Source: Planctomycetota bacterium | GTDB taxonomy: Bacteria; Planctomycetota; Phycisphaerae; WQYP01 | Assembly (NCBI GenBank): GCA_021795535.1 | Contig: JAJYPG010000046.1 | Coordinates: 1-7,789, forward strand | Direction of reading: 5' to 3' | Length of the DNA stretch: 7,789 nucleotides | Shown: positions 1 through 7,054 of the stretch, in pieces | How the letters are laid out: every line of letters begins with the position of its first letter | Position numbering within the stretch: the first letter of the stretch is position 1 | Position numbers and translations under genes: made by a program | The notes under the pieces: model-generated | Database searches by the model: none | What the model was told of the DNA's origin: nothing | What the model saw: only the letters and a program-made list of their open reading frames with translations

Positions 1-240
1 AAAGGGTATGTGGCGCTGCTGGCGGTGCCGCGAAAGTTTCTGGCGCTTCCGCTGAAGCCCGGCGCAGCGCTGGGGGCCGATGTGGAGGTGAATTATTCCG
101 GCTACACCAATGAGGGCTTGCAGGTGGTGTCGCGGAACTATTTATTCTCGCCGGAGAATGGTGTCACCACTATGATTGACGATATTCCCACCGAATCCCG
201 TCTGAATCCGCAGTGGTGGGGTAAGGCCGTGGTGAAGTAA
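1..240 (+). CDS. C-terminal tail of a protein with a CBM9-like carbohydrate-binding domain (5' end outside window)
   Basis: The frame is open from base 1 and ends at TAA 238-240, giving 79 visible residues; the GTG at 10 is internal, not a credible start. The segment has the look of the last strands of a CBM9-like beta-sandwich: an aliphatic strand with AVPRKFLAL (in place of the usual IPWKxLG), then LKPGAALGADVEV, then SRNYLFSPENG, and a final DDIPTESRLNPQWWG. The pattern of a 'D-x-P-x-E-x-R-L-x-P-x-x-W-G' close is, from recall, common at the C-termini of planctomycete and verrucomicrobial glycosidases and secreted sugar-binding proteins. Any catalytic domain would lie upstream and cannot be seen. 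It is followed by inverted repeats and a long gene-free stretch, so it is the last gene of its unit. The family call is from recalled resemblance; another beta-sandwich is possible. Confidence 0.6.
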   Translation, partial: KGYVALLAVPRKFLALPLKPGAALGADVEVNYSGYTNEGLQVVSRNYLFSPENGVTTMIDDIPTESRLNPQWWGKAVVK

Positions 241-280
241 TGGCGGCAGTTTGCAATCAGTGGAGTTTTTAGTGCCGCCA
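241..280 (+). repeat. Inverted repeat directly after the stop codon
   Basis: TGGCGGCA at 241-248 pairs perfectly with TGCCGCCA at 273-280 across a 24-base gap, beginning at the base after the TAA of the CBM9-like gene. No T-run follows, so it is not a canonical Rho-independent terminator, but it could stabilise the 3' end of that mRNA. Confidence 0.4.
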
Positions 281-291
281 CACGAGCGGTT

Positions 292-352
292 TTGTGGTGT
301 AGACTTCCAAGTCTGTACCGGAACGGCTCAGGTCTGGAGACCAATACCACAA
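292..352. repeat. REP-like palindromic element: two hairpins inside an outer stem
   Basis: The outer stem is TTGTGGTGT (292-300) with AATACCACAA-side bases 344-352, 9 pairs including one G-U. Inside it lie a palindrome AGACTTCCAAGTCT (301-314), a small CCG-GAA-CGG hairpin (318-326) and a second palindrome GGTCTGGAGACC (331-342). This compact symmetric design in intergenic DNA downstream of a gene resembles REP/BIME elements mobilised by RAYT (TnpA-REP, Y1 HUH) transposases. Only one copy is present in the window, so the assignment to a repeat family is inference from architecture. Confidence 0.5.
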
Positions 353-355
353 TGA

Positions 356-386
356 CGTGATGTGGACAAATTATGTCCGCGTCATG
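356..386 (+). repeat. Strong stem-loop next to the REP-like element
   Basis: CGTGATGTGGACA (356-368) and TGTCCGCGTCATG (374-386) form a 13-pair stem with three G-U pairs and a 5-base AATTA loop when read as plus-strand RNA. On the minus strand the G-U pairs become A-C mismatches, so the structure favours plus-strand transcription. An 8-T run begins 16 bases downstream, too far for a standard intrinsic terminator, although the pair may still end transcription of the CBM9-like gene. Confidence 0.4.
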
Positions 387-581
387 AACCGCGTCTCCCC
401 TGTTTTTTTTCGAATTTGGATAATAGGCATGCATGAGAAGCAGGCCGTTATTTCTTCTGCGTCAGCAGGGCGCTTTTATTTTCCGCCGCTTCCCGCGTGA
501 AAATCATCTTGGTAAAATGCGTTTTTGTTATCATTCTCGGTTGCCTCTGTGTGAATCCGTCGTCTTTGTGTCGTCGTGGTG

Positions 582-610
582 AAAAATCGTCGTTATGCGA
601 CACGATTTTT
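582..610 (-). terminator. Candidate (bidirectional) terminator of the tgt-yajC-secDF-hydrolase block
   Basis: AAAAATCGT at 582-590 is perfectly complementary to ACGATTTTT at 602-610, with further inner pairing (GTCG with CGAC) possible. Read on the minus strand it is a hairpin with an A-rich 5' side and a T-rich 3' side, starting 54 bases beyond the last gene of the block. The T-tract is only five bases and lies in the stem. The symmetry would also let it act on plus-strand transcripts. Another ACGATTTTT copy at 636-644 could compete for pairing. Confidence 0.45.
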
Positions 611-663
611 GAGAATCGATCCGGAAGAGAAAATTACGATTTTTGGGTTTGCAATCCTACTTT

Positions 664-1296
664 TTACAGGCGGGCCAAATAGGGGTTGCCGCGTTTTTCC
701 TCACCTATGGTGGTGGGGGGGCCGTGGCCCGGGCGGACGATGGTTTCGTCCGGCAGGGTCAATACTCGGCGCAGGGAAAGGGTCATGTCGGATGGGCTGG
801 AATCGGGCAGATCTGTGCGGCCAATAGAAGAGGCGAACAGTAAATCTCCGGCGATCAATAATTTTTCCGAAGCGCAATACAGAACGACGTGACCCGGTGA
901 GTGGCCGGGTGTGAACATCACTGTAAAAGCCAGCGAACCGACGTGGATAATCTGACCATCCTCCAGATAGCCGTCAGCATGACGTGGCGGAATGGTATAG
1001 GGCAGCGAAAACATCATGCTTCCGGGTTTGATGAGCTTGGGTTCATCAAGCCGATGGATCAGCACCTTAGCCTCCGGGAATGTGTCCGTAACTACCTTGT
1101 GGTCGCTGGTGTGATCCCAGTGGCCATGGGTAAGCAGCAGGTGTGTAAGCTTCCAATTGTTATGACGCACAATATTAAGCAACGGAGCCATGGTGTTTTG
1201 CGGCGCGTCAATGGCTATGACCACCCCAGCGGCTTCATCAGAAATCAAATAACCGTTGGTGGCGGCAAGACCACCGGTGTTTAGATGGATTTTCAT
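664..1296 (-). CDS. Metallo-beta-lactamase-fold hydrolase, YcbL/GloB (glyoxalase II)-like
   Basis: This 210-residue protein is a probable cytoplasmic dinuclear-metal hydrolase of the MBL superfamily. The signature THGHWDH gives H57, H59, D61 and H62. TPGHSPGH supplies H132, GDLLF supplies bridging D151, and PGHGPPT supplies H191, so the full metal set is present. IGRTD (158-162) and the ending PGHGPPTTIGEEKRGNPYL are typical of the short YcbL-like group rather than of full glyoxalase II, which has an added C-terminal helical domain for glutathione. The substrate is therefore unknown: a thioester such as a glutathione adduct is possible, as is another small ester. The ATG at 1296 is 3 bases after the secDF TGA, and a GGGA at 1303-1306 inside the end of secDF is well spaced, which points to translational coupling. 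No functional link to secretion is evident from the sequence. Confidence 0.88.
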   Translation of the reverse strand: MKIHLNTGGLAATNGYLISDEAAGVVIAIDAPQNTMAPLLNIVRHNNWKLTHLLLTHGHWDHTSDHKVVTDTFPEAKVLIHRLDEPKLIKPGSMMFSLPYTIPPRHADGYLEDGQIIHVGSLAFTVMFTPGHSPGHVVLYCASEKLLIAGDLLFASSIGRTDLPDSSPSDMTLSLRRVLTLPDETIVRPGHGPPTTIGEEKRGNPYLARL

Positions 1297-1299
1297 GGT

Positions 1300-4200
1300 T
1301 CATCCCGCTTTAACCGGCAATTCCGTGGAATCATCACCGGATTCAAAGGTGGATAGTGCGGTGGTGTTGGTTGGTGGCATCGCATCTTTTACATGCAGCA
1401 ACATGGGTGAAGCGATGGCCAGAGTGCTGTAGGCACCGGTAAAAACACCAATCAGCATGGCAAAGGCAAAGCCGTGTACACCTGCGCCGCCCCATACATA
1501 AAGAATGAAAACGACCACGAAAACGGTAAAGGTGGTCCAGATGGTACGCCCGAAACACTGGTTGATGGAATCGTTGACGAGTTTCCGGGTCAGCGGCTGA
1601 CGGGTACGCCCGCGGTTTTCACGCACGCGATCGAAAATAACAATCGTGTCGTTCACGCTGTAACCAATAATGGTCAGATACGCGGCTATCATGGTCATGT
1701 TGATTTTGAAATTGTCCACCAGCAGTAATTTCCCAAGCCAGAAATGATGAATATAGACCGCCAGAACAGTGGCGGCGACGGCCACAATCGCATCGTGGCA
1801 GAGCGAGAAAATAACGCCAAAGCCGTAACGGATGCCGCCAAAACGAATCCATACATAGGCCACAATAAGGAGAAGGGAAATAAGCACGGACGTAATGGCG
1901 TTAAGCCGGGCTTCGCTGGCCACCTGCGGGGCAAAGCTGTTGACTCCGGCCAAACCGCCTGAAGTCTGGAGTGCGGTACGGACAATCCGCCATTCGGGTG
2001 CGGCAACACGGGATTTCCATCGCGATTTAATTTGCAACTTGGTCGGGTCGTAGAGAAGATTCTGATCCACCGCCACAACCACCGCGTCGGAAATCAGTGG
2101 TTGGTGGCCAGGGGAAAGACCTGGTGCAAAGTGAATGGGAATAACCTTAAACGGGCGGTATTGCAGAGCGGCAAAATCCGGTTCCTGGCTCATGGTGCGA
2201 ATACGTGTGGTGAGTTCACGCACGCTGACGGCGGGCGCGATGTTGCGGAGCACAAGGGCCACTCCGCCATGGAAATCGCTGATGTCAACATTGGGCATGC
2301 CGGGAAGCACTTTCCGCAGGCTCGAATGGGTAATGGGGGCGACGGTTCCATCATCAAAAAGCTGCTGAATCTGTTTGGAGGAGACCGAGGCATTTTCAAA
2401 TTTAAGGCGACGCGTCACCTTGATAACATCCGAAAATTTAGCTTCCAAGGCATGGGACAAAAGCTGGACGGGAGGGACTTGATTGGTCGAAACCTCTTTG
2501 CCCTCCGATGGATTTACAATGCTGGTAATGATGGTGAAGGAATTGTGTTTGGTTCCCATGGCATAAACGGTCGCGTGGCGCAAAGCCTTAAGTTCTGGAT
2601 TGGTGGTGGCAAGCTGGGCGACGCGCTGGCGGACCTGGGAAACGGGAAGCGTTTTGCCGGGCGCAAGATGCAGGGTTATCTGGGTGCCGCCGTTGAATTC
2701 CGTATCGTACTTCTTGTTGCCCCGAACAATGAAAGCGGTGATTCCCAGAATCATAACCAGGCCGGAAATCGTCCAGAAATAATAGCGTTTGCCGATCCAG
2801 TCAAAATTGGTGAGCGTGAAGACGCGCATGAATGGCCAACGGCCTTTCAGCCAGGTGCCGGTGAACAGATCGCGAAAATATTCCTGGATGGAAAGGTCCT
2901 CGATCTTTTTCATCACGCCCCAGCGAATCGCGGCGATCATAAGCGTGCGTGTGACAAACAGTGCGGTGAACATGTGTACCGCCAGACCGATAAGCAGCGT
3001 GACACCAAAACCCTTGACATCCTCTGAACCAACAAAAATAAGCACAATGCTGGTAAGTGAGGTGGTGAGATTGGCATCAAAAATGGTCCAGAAAACACGA
3101 TCATAACCCTGTTTAACCGCCAGCCAGAGCGAAGCTCCCTTGTGGAGTTCTTCGCGGATACGCTCGTTGATTAGAATGTTGGCGTCAACCGCCATACCCA
3201 AAGTCAGCACCACACCGGCGATGCCCGGCAGGGTAAAAGTGGCGTGAATGCCGCTCATAATGCCAAGCAGCAATATAAGGTTCATGATAAGGGCCATGTC
3301 GGCAAAAGCGCCGGTGATGGTGTAGTAACAGAACATGAAGACCAACACGACGATGACCGCGATAATGGCACTGTGCAGACCGGCTCGCAAGTTGTCCGCG
3401 CCCAGTGTGGCGCCAATGGTCTGCACGGAAATGGGCTGTGACTGGAGCGTGGCGGGCAGCGAGCCGGCGTTGAGAATGCGAACGAGGCTATGGGCATCAT
3501 CCTGAATGGATTTGGCCGAACGCTGGTCGCTTGGGGCACCGAGCGTAATTTCCCCGGAGCGACCAATGGTTCCGCGAATGACCGGAGCGGTAATGGCTTT
3601 GCCATCAAGTAAAATGGCCATCTCGCGGCCTTTGTTGGCGCTGGTAAGCTGCCGCATATAGGCCCCGCCCACAGGATCGAGGTTAAATGCAACCAGCAGG
3701 CCGCCGTTGGTGGGATCGGTTTCCAGCGAGGCACTTTGCACTTTCCAATGCTCCCGGCCATGGCCGTGAACGAGGGCCTGTGCGGAGTTATCGTGCAGGA
3801 GGATGTAATGGCGACCCTCCCAGGAACCAACCACATAACCGCCGTTGATGAGTTCCTTGCCGTTTTGCGGATCAACCAGGAACCAGCGTGTTCCCGGCGG
3901 AGTAAATCCACGATGCGGACCTTTGGAGGCAAGCTGGTCGAGTGACTCGGGCACGCCGGGATTGGTGGTGTTGACGGCTATGCGGAAATCAAGCACTCCG
4001 GCACCGCGCAACATACGCTCCAGTTCAGCGGGGTTGTTAAGTCCGCCGCTGTGTTTTTGCAGGTTTGCATAGGCTTGCTGGAGGGCCAGGATAAGTTTTT
4101 GTCGGGCGGGATGATGGGCGATGAAGTTTCGCAAAGCCTGCTTTGCCTGGGGGTTGTTGCCCATGGCATTAACAGAAAGCAGGTTGGCAAGGTGCCGGAT

Positions 4201-4818
4201 ATTTATATTCCAATCCAGGACGGTGGAAAGCGTTTTCTGATAGGCGGTGCGGGCCTGCACGGATTGTGCCACCATGGCCGTTGGGATCGCGGTTGGATTG
4301 GCGGAATAACGGGCGACTTTGGCATTGACCTGGTTTAACGTGTCAAATTCAAGGGCCAGTTTTTTTAAGACGGCAATCCGTGCGGAATTATGTGAGGCAA
4401 TCGTTGCCAATTCCGCAGTACGCTGGGGCCCGTGGGTCGTAAGGGCCGCGTGGACCTGGGACGGCATAATATTGTTGGCCATAAGCTGGTCAACAATGGC
4501 CTGATAATGGGCCTGTGCGGCACGGGATGCGGCGCTGGCCAGGGGCATTTGAATTTCAATGCGCTCGCCACTAAGCACCCGCCATACCAGATTATCAACA
4601 TTGTTGGGATCAACGCGGCGCCGCAGGACGGAAATAACCTGCTGTGCCAACCGGTTGGGATCTCCCTGGTAATGCCGCGGAATATTCAATTGATAAATAA
4701 GGTCGGTACCGCCGGAAAGGTCAATGCCCCCTTTGAGTCCGTAACAGGAAATGGAGAAAATCGCCAGCGCTATGGCCGCGAAAATTATAAAAAAACGTGC
4801 GACAAGATTTGATTTCAT
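1300..4818 (-). CDS. secDF: Fused protein-export membrane protein SecDF, with enlarged periplasmic domains
   Basis: SecDF uses the proton gradient to pull translocating proteins out of SecYEG on the periplasmic side. The 1172 residues hold SecD then SecF. SecD part: first membrane helix about 6-26, the D-L-S-G-G motif at 33-37, large P1 domain about 38-475 containing LLDGKAITAPVIRG (403-416), then five helices about 480-632, with GMAVDANILINERIREE at 541-557 (D545 matches the proton-relay Asp340 of Thermus SecDF). SecF part: helix about 680-698, EFNGGT (707-712), P4 domain about 713-968, then five helices about 973-1141, with VNDTIVIFDRVREN at 1055-1068 (D1057 matching Asp637) and R1091 in the place of Arg671. 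Thermus and Bacillus fusions are about 735 residues; the excess comes mainly from inserts in P1 and P4. ATG 4818 has a weak GGA 6 bases upstream and is followed directly by a typical first helix. The frame is intact throughout. Confidence 0.97.
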   Translation of the reverse strand: MKSNLVARFFIIFAAIALAIFSISCYGLKGGIDLSGGTDLIYQLNIPRHYQGDPNRLAQQVISVLRRRVDPNNVDNLVWRVLSGERIEIQMPLASAASRAAQAHYQAIVDQLMANNIMPSQVHAALTTHGPQRTAELATIASHNSARIAVLKKLALEFDTLNQVNAKVARYSANPTAIPTAMVAQSVQARTAYQKTLSTVLDWNINIRHLANLLSVNAMGNNPQAKQALRNFIAHHPARQKLILALQQAYANLQKHSGGLNNPAELERMLRGAGVLDFRIAVNTTNPGVPESLDQLASKGPHRGFTPPGTRWFLVDPQNGKELINGGYVVGSWEGRHYILLHDNSAQALVHGHGREHWKVQSASLETDPTNGGLLVAFNLDPVGGAYMRQLTSANKGREMAILLDGKAITAPVIRGTIGRSGEITLGAPSDQRSAKSIQDDAHSLVRILNAGSLPATLQSQPISVQTIGATLGADNLRAGLHSAIIAVIVVLVFMFCYYTITGAFADMALIMNLILLLGIMSGIHATFTLPGIAGVVLTLGMAVDANILINERIREELHKGASLWLAVKQGYDRVFWTIFDANLTTSLTSIVLIFVGSEDVKGFGVTLLIGLAVHMFTALFVTRTLMIAAIRWGVMKKIEDLSIQEYFRDLFTGTWLKGRWPFMRVFTLTNFDWIGKRYYFWTISGLVMILGITAFIVRGNKKYDTEFNGGTQITLHLAPGKTLPVSQVRQRVAQLATTNPELKALRHATVYAMGTKHNSFTIITSIVNPSEGKEVSTNQVPPVQLLSHALEAKFSDVIKVTRRLKFENASVSSKQIQQLFDDGTVAPITHSSLRKVLPGMPNVDISDFHGGVALVLRNIAPAVSVRELTTRIRTMSQEPDFAALQYRPFKVIPIHFAPGLSPGHQPLISDAVVVAVDQNLLYDPTKLQIKSRWKSRVAAPEWRIVRTALQTSGGLAGVNSFAPQVASEARLNAITSVLISLLLIVAYVWIRFGGIRYGFGVIFSLCHDAIVAVAATVLAVYIHHFWLGKLLLVDNFKINMTMIAAYLTIIGYSVNDTIVIFDRVRENRGRTRQPLTRKLVNDSINQCFGRTIWTTFTVFVVVFILYVWGGAGVHGFAFAMLIGVFTGAYSTLAIASPMLLHVKDAMPPTNTTALSTFESGDDSTELPVKAG

Positions 4819-5047
4819 ATTGTTTCCAGGATTCCAAAATATTCAGATCATCAGGCCGGGGAACTGTCCTATGAAACCGCTTTGTCCAACCGCCTCGTCA
4901 ACCCCGGATTATTTCGCCATGCGGCCAGACCCAACGAAACCGCGACTGATTTTATGGCCAGGAGTGACTGATGGCGGGTTGGCCACCGCCAGCGTACTGT
5001 CGGCCAAAGTCGGGCGGGATTTCACCTGGCCAAGGCCACCTGACACA
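4819..5047 (-). other. 229-base leader between yajC and secDF
   Basis: This gap is long for neighbouring genes of one pathway. It contains a 6-pair stem, TGGCGG (4972-4977) with CCGCCA (4986-4991), around an 8-base loop. A 45-codon open frame starts with GTG at 5046, one base after the yajC TAA, and ends at TAA 4909-4911; it has no good ribosome-binding site and no recognised product, so I do not call it a gene. TTGACG on the minus strand at 4896-4901 has no adequate -10 partner. I see no terminator, so read-through from yajC is plausible. Confidence 0.4.
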
Positions 5048-5599
5048 TTATTTGCTATCCGCTTCATCCGCCTTTTCAATAACACTTAAAATACTGGATC
5101 TGGTGTAGTGGCTTTTCACATTGGCCGATTCGTCGATCTTCAAAACCACTTCGTTATCCTTTACCTCAACCACCGAGGCCAACAGACCGCTGGTGGTCAC
5201 AACGCGGTCGCCGCGTTTAAGCGCGGAAATCATGGCTTTGCGTTTCTTTTCTTCGCGGGCGGGACGACCCAGCAACATATAGAATATAGCGATGCCCGCC
5301 ACCACCAGGAACACATACGACCAGGGACTGGGAGCCGCCGGCTGGGCATTGGCGCCCGCCTGCGTTGCCGCGGCAACGGCTTGTGTGCCTGCCGCCGTTG
5401 CAGATGCGGCACTGACCGCTGGAGTTGATGACGCCACCGGAGCGGCTCCCGCAACGGGAGCGGCACCAGCCACTGGAGTGGCCGCCGCAGTACCGCCGGC
5501 GGTGGCGGCAAACGCGCAAGAGACTCCCAGCGTCAAAAGGAAAGCCAGCATGGCCGGAATGGCCAGACGCGTGAAAAACGAAAACGACCGATGACGCAT
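5048..5599 (-). CDS. yajC: Preprotein translocase subunit YajC with signal peptide and Ala/Pro-rich linker
   Basis: YajC binds SecDF in the inner membrane. The conserved part lies at residues 93-175 of 183: membrane helix YVFLVVAGIAIFYMLL (about 95-110), a basic stretch GRPAREEKKRK (in place of the usual R-P-Q-x-K-K), then LKRGDRVVTTSGLLASVVEV and the beta-rich cytoplasmic domain to SVIE. Unlike the usual roughly 110-residue YajC, this one begins with a typical signal peptide (RHRSFSFFTR, a hydrophobic core at about 12-28, likely cut after AFA at 29-31) and a low-complexity Ala/Pro/Val/Thr linker at 32-92 with GAAPVA repeated at 45-56. The start is ATG 5599 because GGAG (5608-5611) lies 8 bases upstream; the longer frame from ATG 5662 has no such site and would spoil the signal peptide. 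It lies between tgt and secDF, as in many bacteria. Confidence 0.92.
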   Translation of the reverse strand: MRHRSFSFFTRLAIPAMLAFLLTLGVSCAFAATAGGTAAATPVAGAAPVAGAAPVASSTPAVSAASATAAGTQAVAAATQAGANAQPAAPSPWSYVFLVVAGIAIFYMLLGRPAREEKKRKAMISALKRGDRVVTTSGLLASVVEVKDNEVVLKIDESANVKSHYTRSSILSVIEKADEADSK

Positions 5600-5607
5600 A
5601 ATTAAAA

Positions 5608-5611
5608 CTCC
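5608..5611 (-). promoter_or_regulatory. Ribosome-binding site that decides the yajC start
   Basis: Read on the minus strand, GGAG stands 8 bases before ATG 5599. The alternative in-frame ATG at 5662 lacks any such purine motif. It is the clearest Shine-Dalgarno sequence among the genes of this block. Confidence 0.7.
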
Positions 5612-5661
5612 GCTCGGGGTTTCTCTGGCGGCATAGGCTGCAACAACCAGAGAAAGATTCA

Positions 5662-5690
5662 TTTACACCCGAAAACCTTGAAAATACCAA
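5662..5690 (-). promoter_or_regulatory. Weak promoter candidate for yajC
   Basis: On the minus strand TTGGTA (5685-5690) and TGTAAA (5662-5667) are 17 bases apart; each matches four of six sigma-70 consensus bases. It would give a leader of roughly 55 bases before ATG 5599. The 280-base gap after tgt makes a separate promoter reasonable, but the match is poor and could be chance. Nothing else was recognised in 5600-5879. Confidence 0.2.
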
Positions 5691-5879
5691 CTACCAACAT
5701 AAAGCGCCTTGCTCGCAGGCCCGGTCCAATCACCCCGGCCAAAGCTGTGGCGATGGAGAAAAATTCCGCGCAAACAACAACCAACTCGAATCAAACACCA
5801 TGCCGCCATTCATACAAATGCCAAGCAACGCACCCGAATCGTTGGGTCAACAGCGAAGGCCGCATGAACCCCGGAGAAT

Positions 5880-7046
5880 TCAATCTTCGGAAGGTTCAGC
5901 CTCAATCCCGACCGGCCCAGCCGGCGGGGAGAGGCCAGACAAGTGATTGTCTCTGATTGCCTGCCGGATGTAAAGCATCCACTGCTGGAAGAAATGGACA
6001 TTATGGATGGAAACCAGCATCGGACCGAGCATCTCCCCGACTGTGAAGAGATGCCGCAAATAGCCACGGGAAAAGCCCCTGCAGCATAAACAGTGGCAGT
6101 TTTCATCCAGCGGACGACTATCTGTTGTGTACTGGGCATTCCGCATACGCATGGTGCCATTCATCGTAAAAGCCACGCCGTTGCGGCCATTGCGGGTGGG
6201 TAGAACGCAATCAAACATGTCCACGCCGCGTTTAACAGCCTCAAGAATATCCACAGGATAACCAACACCCATCAGATAACGCGGTTTGTTCGCTGGCAGC
6301 AATGGCGTGGCCGCATCAATCACCTTCACCATGCGTTCATGCCCCTCCCCCACGGCAAGCCCGCCCAGGGCGTAACCGTCAAAGTCAAGCGGCAAAAGCT
6401 CCTGGATGCAGCGTGTTCTCTGGGCAATGTCTGTCCCACCCTGCACAATGCCGAAAAGGGCCTGGCGGTTGGTCTGGTCAAGCCGATCATGCTCCTGACG
6501 GCAGATTCTCGCCCAGCGAATGGTTCGGTCCATGGCGGCGGCGAGCCTTTCCGGCGGGCAATCCGCTGGGGGACAATCATCAAACGCCATGGCAATATCC
6601 GCACCGAGTTCCTGTTGGATACGCATGGATTCAACGGGACCAAGATGAATCATCTGGCCATCTATGTGTGAACGGAAATTCACGCCCTGTTCGGTGAAGT
6701 TGGTAAGATCAGAAAGGGAGAACACCTGGAATCCGCCGGAATCGGTCAGCATCGGTCCATTCCAGCCGGAAAAAGTTTGCAGGCCACCCAGGTTGTCAAC
6801 GGTTGGTGAGCCGGGGCGAAGCATGAGATGGTAGGTGTTACCGAGGATGATTTGACAGCCGGCCTCGCGGAGCATGTCCGGAGTAAGGCCCTTGACACTG
6901 CCGCGTGTTCCAACAGCCATAAATGCGGGCGTATCGAAAGAACCATGTGGCGTATGCACCCGTCCGAGCCGCGCACGGGTGGAGGTGTCCTGATGCAATA
7001 ATTCAAAACGAAAGGGTTGAGCAATATTTAATTGGGTTGAATTCAT
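5880..7046 (-). CDS. tgt: Queuine/preQ1 tRNA-guanine transglycosylase
   Basis: Bacterial Tgt swaps guanine 34 for preQ1 in the anticodon of tRNAs for Asp, Asn, His and Tyr, a step of queuosine synthesis in the cytoplasm. From ATG 7046 it has 388 residues, a normal family length. Visible sites: [11 protein letters not shown] with the general-base D102; AFDDCPP with base-recognition D156; FGIVQGG (Q202); [24 protein letters not shown] with the nucleophile D279; and zinc ligands C317, C319, C322 and H348. Numbering is within one residue of the Zymomonas enzyme. A longer frame to GTG 7091 adds 15 residues unlike the family and derived from the neighbouring ATPase remnant, so ATG 7046 is preferred. 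It has no Shine-Dalgarno site; a pyrimidine tract precedes it and a promoter lies very close. First gene of the minus-strand block; yajC follows after 280 bases. Confidence 0.96.
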   Translation of the reverse strand: MNSTQLNIAQPFRFELLHQDTSTRARLGRVHTPHGSFDTPAFMAVGTRGSVKGLTPDMLREAGCQIILGNTYHLMLRPGSPTVDNLGGLQTFSGWNGPMLTDSGGFQVFSLSDLTNFTEQGVNFRSHIDGQMIHLGPVESMRIQQELGADIAMAFDDCPPADCPPERLAAAMDRTIRWARICRQEHDRLDQTNRQALFGIVQGGTDIAQRTRCIQELLPLDFDGYALGGLAVGEGHERMVKVIDAATPLLPANKPRYLMGVGYPVDILEAVKRGVDMFDCVLPTRNGRNGVAFTMNGTMRMRNAQYTTDSRPLDENCHCLCCRGFSRGYLRHLFTVGEMLGPMLVSIHNVHFFQQWMLYIRQAIRDNHLSGLSPPAGPVGIEAEPSED

Positions 7047-7054
7047 GAGGGGGA

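Larger units (their letters stand above)
241..663. other. Gene-free stretch with inverted repeats, between two convergent genes
   Basis: These 423 bases separate the plus-strand gene ending at 240 from the minus-strand hydrolase ending at 664. The first third carries three successive stem-loops, listed separately. From about 400 to 660 the sequence becomes relatively A/T-rich with an 8-T run at 403-410 and a hairpin at 582-610. Short open frames here (138-434 minus, 497-682 plus) have no ribosome-binding site or recognisable product. No tRNA or other structured RNA gene was recognised. Confidence 0.6.

Noticed and set aside
138..434. 98-codon minus-strand frame
   Set aside because: It runs through the REP-like repeats and the end of the CBM9-like gene; no known motif and no upstream ribosome-binding site.
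497..682. 61-codon plus-strand frame with a hydrophobic start
   Set aside because: GTG start without ribosome-binding site, and it runs across the candidate terminator and into the 3' end of the hydrolase gene.
901..1284. 127-codon plus-strand open frame
   Set aside because: Antisense shadow of the MBL hydrolase, which has its full metal-binding set on the minus strand.
2032..3027. 331-codon open frame on the plus strand
   Set aside because: It is antisense to secDF, whose motifs are unmistakable; the product is Gly/Arg/His-rich with no recognisable domain. Such long antisense frames are common in G+C-rich DNA.
4878..4901. secDF promoter with -35 TTGACG on the minus strand
   Set aside because: At spacings of 16-18 bases there is no hexamer resembling TATAAT.
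5600..5662. Upstream ATG 5662 as the yajC start
   Set aside because: No Shine-Dalgarno site; it would put 21 residues before a good signal peptide, while ATG 5599 has GGAG at 8 bases.
5678..5956. 92-codon plus-strand frame between yajC and tgt
   Set aside because: It overlaps the 3' end of tgt antisense, has low-complexity content and no ribosome-binding site or recognised domain.
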